From Pieris napi (taxonomy: Eukaryota > Arthropoda > Insecta > Lepidoptera > Pieridae): a stretch of 64,000 bases of DNA. The position numbers and the translations under genes are program-made. Below are positions 60,269 through 64,000 of this stretch, one piece after another (position 1 is the stretch's first letter; every line of letters starts with the position of its first letter). Under the pieces are notes generated by a model that was given only the letters and a program-made list of their open reading frames with translations, was not told the origin of the DNA and ran no database searches. The stretch covers positions 4,538,501 to 4,602,500 of the forward strand of contig NC_062249.1 in NCBI RefSeq assembly GCF_905475465.1, given 5' to 3'.

Positions 60269-62120
60269 GTGTAGACTTTGCATTTTCGTTCATTTTGAAA
60301 ATCAATTTAGTATTAAGAACATTATATTCTACGAAGTACACAATAATGTACATGTACAATGTATAAATACGAACATTACTTTTTGCTTGTGCGTCATGTA
60401 ACCACGTCCGTGACAGCTATGCCAGATGTAAAAAATAAAGACATTTCGATCTTAACGATATCGTTCGTATTTCTTCCTTTGGTTTTTTTAATATTGCAGA
60501 AAAGATAACACATTGATTTTTATAGGTTTTCCAAAAGTAAACAGCCCGATTATATGCTTCACACGCCTATGCTGCATTCGCTGCTAGAACAGTCTGCTAC
60601 TTGCGAAGTCTGAATACGTTCCTATTTGTCGATAAACTCAGTACCCAACACTACCGAATACCGAATGCGCGCGCTCCAAGATCGCACCGCCCGTCTAAAC
60701 CTACAGCCGTCGCCTTGCAAAAATATTAAAAAACAAAATTCGAGGTGTGTTCCAAAAACAAATTAATAAAATGGCGCGGGCACTATTAAACGTGAATATA
60801 GTGTAAATATGTAATTCAATTTGAGTGGACTTACGTGTTATTTTGTGTGTGTTGTGTACAGATTGTGTTTCCTATTATACCTTCCAAATACCTTGTAAGT
60901 ATCGCTATTTGACAGACACCCTAGGTAATGATAGTTTAAAATAATTATTATAAGAAATGTTTTATTATGCATTATACAAACATTGCATTACCTTATATAT
61001 AGTTGACAATTCCTTAAATTTTTCCGTTGTCCGTGTAAAAATTGTTATATTTATAAAATTTTAATTTTGTTGTTGATTTTTTATTTCTACATAATTGTTG
61101 GCTTATTATACAATCGGTCTTTTTTTAACTATGTTTTCTATATTTAAAAATAAGGTGAAGATATAATTTAATTTACAATTTTATGAACAATTGTGTAGCT
61201 GTGCTAAATGAAAATTAAAATTATAAACTTTATAATAGTATTAACTAAGTCCCAGTCAAATTTCAGTGTTTAACAAGTTGCTCTGTTTACAATTAAATCA
61301 CGACCAATTGTAGTGTAATAAAAATTGATTAAAGAAATAATAATTTCCAATAATTTATCCGAAACTCAATATACCTCGAAACCGAAAGCTTCAGTTTTTT
61401 TATGGTTCTTCAATCTATGTTTTGAAATGTACTAGATTTTTAATGAGATGAATCTCGAGTCTATGGAGCTATGACTAGAACACAAATATCATTAGGCATG
61501 ATTAATGACACTCATTGAATATCGGACGACGTTATTATTTTTTAATTACAGCTCTAGAATTTTTAGCTAGCTTATAAAATGCATGTTTAAAACTATTACT
61601 AGATGTGATCAAACTCACCAGATGGTAAGCAAGATGTTTCGAAGTATGGGTTCTTCTTTTTTGTTTCTTGATGAATATTTGTAATAAGATCCAAGTAGGT
61701 CAAGTTGATATATTAACTAATAAATATATGGTCCTTATATAATGAATTTGGCGTTTTGTATGGGAGGAACAAAAAGTATATTTTTTTAAAATAGAATATA
61801 TTTAATTAATCAAAGTATGTACCATTGCCATCTGTGCACCTTTTTCATCTCATAGGTAGTTCATTGATCCCTTTATTAAAAAAACATTCGGACGGGAATC
61901 AATAAAATCTTTGAAGGCGTTGAATTTTAATTTAGTTGAATTTTTTACCTTGCAAGTTATCCAAATTAAAAAAAATAGTACCTACGTAAAATATATAAGT
62001 ACAAACTCAATAGTATAAAGGCAAAGAATTGAGTAAGTTTCTCAATTTTTAAACAGAATGTTTATATTTAACAGTAACTTCATGTTATTAACAGAGTAAT
62101 TATTTCATAACAGATAGCAG

Positions 62121-62361
62121 CCCTGCGATTCTGTAACTCACTTCACGAACTCACACAGCGGTTTTCGCATCGGCGGTCGCTCTCAAATCAGTCGTGAAGC
62201 AGTCATTTTATGTTATGGCATTCTGATAAACAATAAAGTACAAGCTCCCACCTTTTCAGAATGCCATAACATAAAATGACTGCTTCACGACTGATTTGAG
62301 AGCGACCGCCGATGCGAAAACCGCTGTGTGAGTTCGTGAAGTGAGTTACAGAATCGCAGGG
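62121..62361. mobile_element. Foldback MITE, family with CWG target duplication (copy 2)
   Basis: 241 bp, the same length as copy 1 at 25891-26131. Ends CCCTGCGATTCTGTAACTCA and its reverse complement, with inverted arms of about 110 bp that are nearly perfect. Flanked by CAG at 62118-62120 and 62362-62364. The arms agree with each other better than with copy 1, consistent with a young insertion or arm homogenisation. Confidence 0.88.
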
Positions 62362-62919
62362 CAGTTGTTTTTTACCTTCTAGTTATGTTTTTATAAATAG
62401 TATATACATATTATACAATTTTCGTTCCTTTAGTCAGTTGAGATGACAACGAAGGACTCTCGTTGTGAATGTCTGACAAAGCGTCATGATTGAATCTCGC
62501 AGGCTTAACGCTGTCTCGAAATCTACTTTAGATTACTTATCTGAAACTCGGCTTAATCAAGTTACCACCCTTGGCTGGTATATTTCTAATTATCTTAATA
62601 AAATATTAACTTCAATTAATAAGAATTTGATGAGTTGCTTTGAAGCTAGAATATAAGATGAAAACTAAAATGATTGCCCGTTTTACTAGACTGTTTTTTC
62701 AGCAACAGAATCTCTACTATAATTCTATGTTTATTTACATAATTAAATAAAAATATGTATTTTTTATCTACGATGTTTATGTATATTGTCCACAATAAGT
62801 TTCCTAAAATACGATTTCTGTGGACAATATTGTCTCCATCATCGCAGCGATGTTTCTATTCGGTTTCGCCCAATACCACAAATTACAGAACTCCTTTAAG
62901 CTCTATGTTATGAGTTCTG

Positions 62920-63183
62920 CCGTGCGATTCTGTTAATCCGTGAGTGCACCTCGCACTCACAACGATCCCTTCGTCACTCACATCATTTTTGGAATCTCAT
63001 GGTATTCTGTTAAGCAATTTTACATTACGTCTTGACAAGCGGATAGGACGGAGCTTGTAGTTTACTCGTATTGTATATCAGAATGCCAAATCGTAAAATG
63101 ACTGCTTCACGACTGATTTGAGCGCGACCGCCGCTGCGAAAACCGCTGTGAGAGTTCGAAAAGTGAGTTACAGAATCGCAAGG
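62920..63183. mobile_element. Foldback MITE, family with CWG target duplication (copy 3, asymmetric)
   Basis: The right arm is that of copies 1 and 2 (GACTGCTTCACGACTGATTT to GAATCGCAAGG). The left arm shares only the terminal CCGTGCGATTCTGTTAA and then diverges (GCACCTCGCACTCACAACGA). Flanked by CTG at 62917-62919 and 63184-63186. It may keep the unique left end of a longer parental element. Confidence 0.75.
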
Positions 63184-64000
63184 CTGGGCCTTATAATATC
63201 GAAGCTTGCCTGTGAGTTCATGTGATCCAATGGTACTTAAATGTTTCATCTTTGTAGTTATAACGGAATAACTCGTCTATTTAAATTAGTTTGTTTAGGA
63301 TAAGATAAATAACTTCAACATTTCTAATAATTTTGTTCATCTATAAGCTGTCAGGGTTATGTAAGCGATGTTAAGATGAATCAGAAATATTTATGTTTAT
63401 AGTGGAAACCGCCTTTGATGACTATTGTACTGATTCATTATTCTATCACACAGTAGTGTAGCAATATGTGTCGGTACATTCAATATATGAATTCCAAACG
63501 GCTTCCAATGAAAGAATCTCGCCTGTCACTTGACGTCACCTTTGTGAAACTAGTGCGTTGAAAAAGAGCACTCGTGTTAGATCGTGTAAGTCTATGAAGT
63601 TTTTTTTTAATTTGTCTTTTGTTCCTTCGAACGGAATAATTGCACTGATTTCATTTACCTCTAAGATCACGTACGCAGCAATTATACAATATACATAGAT
63701 GTATTTTACATTAATAATTGTGTTAGTACACTGCTGAATTATTTATTTACTATTTCCTTAAATAAATAATTTACTTTAAGTTGGATTAGGCTTTAAATTT
63801 ATTTATATACAAGTCTTATGTATTTTTATTGAAATAGGTTCAAATCGTATGAATACGAATGTATTCATAGAAAATTAATTAGTGATATTGCACTATATTA
63901 TTCCAAACGCTGTTTAATTTGTTTCTTTCCGTCAAATTGTATTTACGCTATAATGAACGGTGTTTTTGTTAAATTGGACTTAATTGGATTATTTAGTTTT

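Larger units (their letters stand above)
56977..64000. other. Repeat-rich intergenic DNA without a supportable gene
   Basis: Contents noted separately: a LINE relic at 58640-58930, a dispersed repeat at 60079-60268, and foldback elements at 62121-62361 and 62920-63183. A GC-richer block at about 60660-60895 ends in CTT|GTAAGT and could be a noncoding first exon of a gene lying beyond the window. A second such block at 63525-63590 holds the palindrome TGACGTCA and ends in CGT|GTAAGT. Both are weak guesses. Confidence 0.3.

Overview
This is a window of AT-rich nuclear DNA from an insect, most likely a moth or butterfly (Lepidoptera). Three things point there: intron-rich insect-type genes, many decayed non-LTR retrotransposons, and a tRNA-headed SINE and dispersed repeats of kinds I associate with lepidopteran genomes. 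The lineage is inferred from family recognition, not from a database search.

Layout. (1) 2.8-26.4 kb, minus strand: a complete gene for a metabotropic GABA-B receptor subunit, closest to subunit 2 (GABA-B-R2). I traced 30 coding exons whose splice phases agree from signal peptide to stop codon; one, a 17-nt micro-exon, is provisional. They encode about 1,350 residues: a Venus-flytrap ectodomain, seven membrane helices, a coiled coil and a tail of about 640 residues. (2) 26.4-29.0 kb: the space between two divergent genes, holding a small TA-flanked transposon with a truncated two-exon helix-turn-helix transposase gene. (3) 29.0-41.8 kb, plus strand: the COPII coat subunit Sec24 of the C/D class, with one noncoding and 17 coding exons, also about 1,350 residues, and a large 18-bp coding minisatellite. 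(4) 43.5-53.8 kb, minus strand: six very small genes for secreted cysteine-rich peptides. They are the most novel-looking content of the window. Between two of them lies a full-length, apparently intact non-LTR retrotransposon of 5.85 kb. It is nested in an older repeat and flanked by a 5-bp target duplication. (5) 53.8-64.0 kb: no gene that I can support. It holds a very long TATTA microsatellite split in register by a pogo-like element, a relic LINE, and two foldback elements that share a CWG 3-bp target duplication with a third copy at 25.9 kb.

The two housekeeping/signalling genes have no evident functional link beyond sharing a divergent intergenic region. The peptides look like a rapidly evolving local family of unknown function. 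The most unusual molecular detail is at the ORF1/ORF2 junction of the retrotransposon. ORF2 has no upstream AUG, its frame opens just before the ORF1 stop codon, and a canonical -1 slippery heptamer sits exactly on that overlap.
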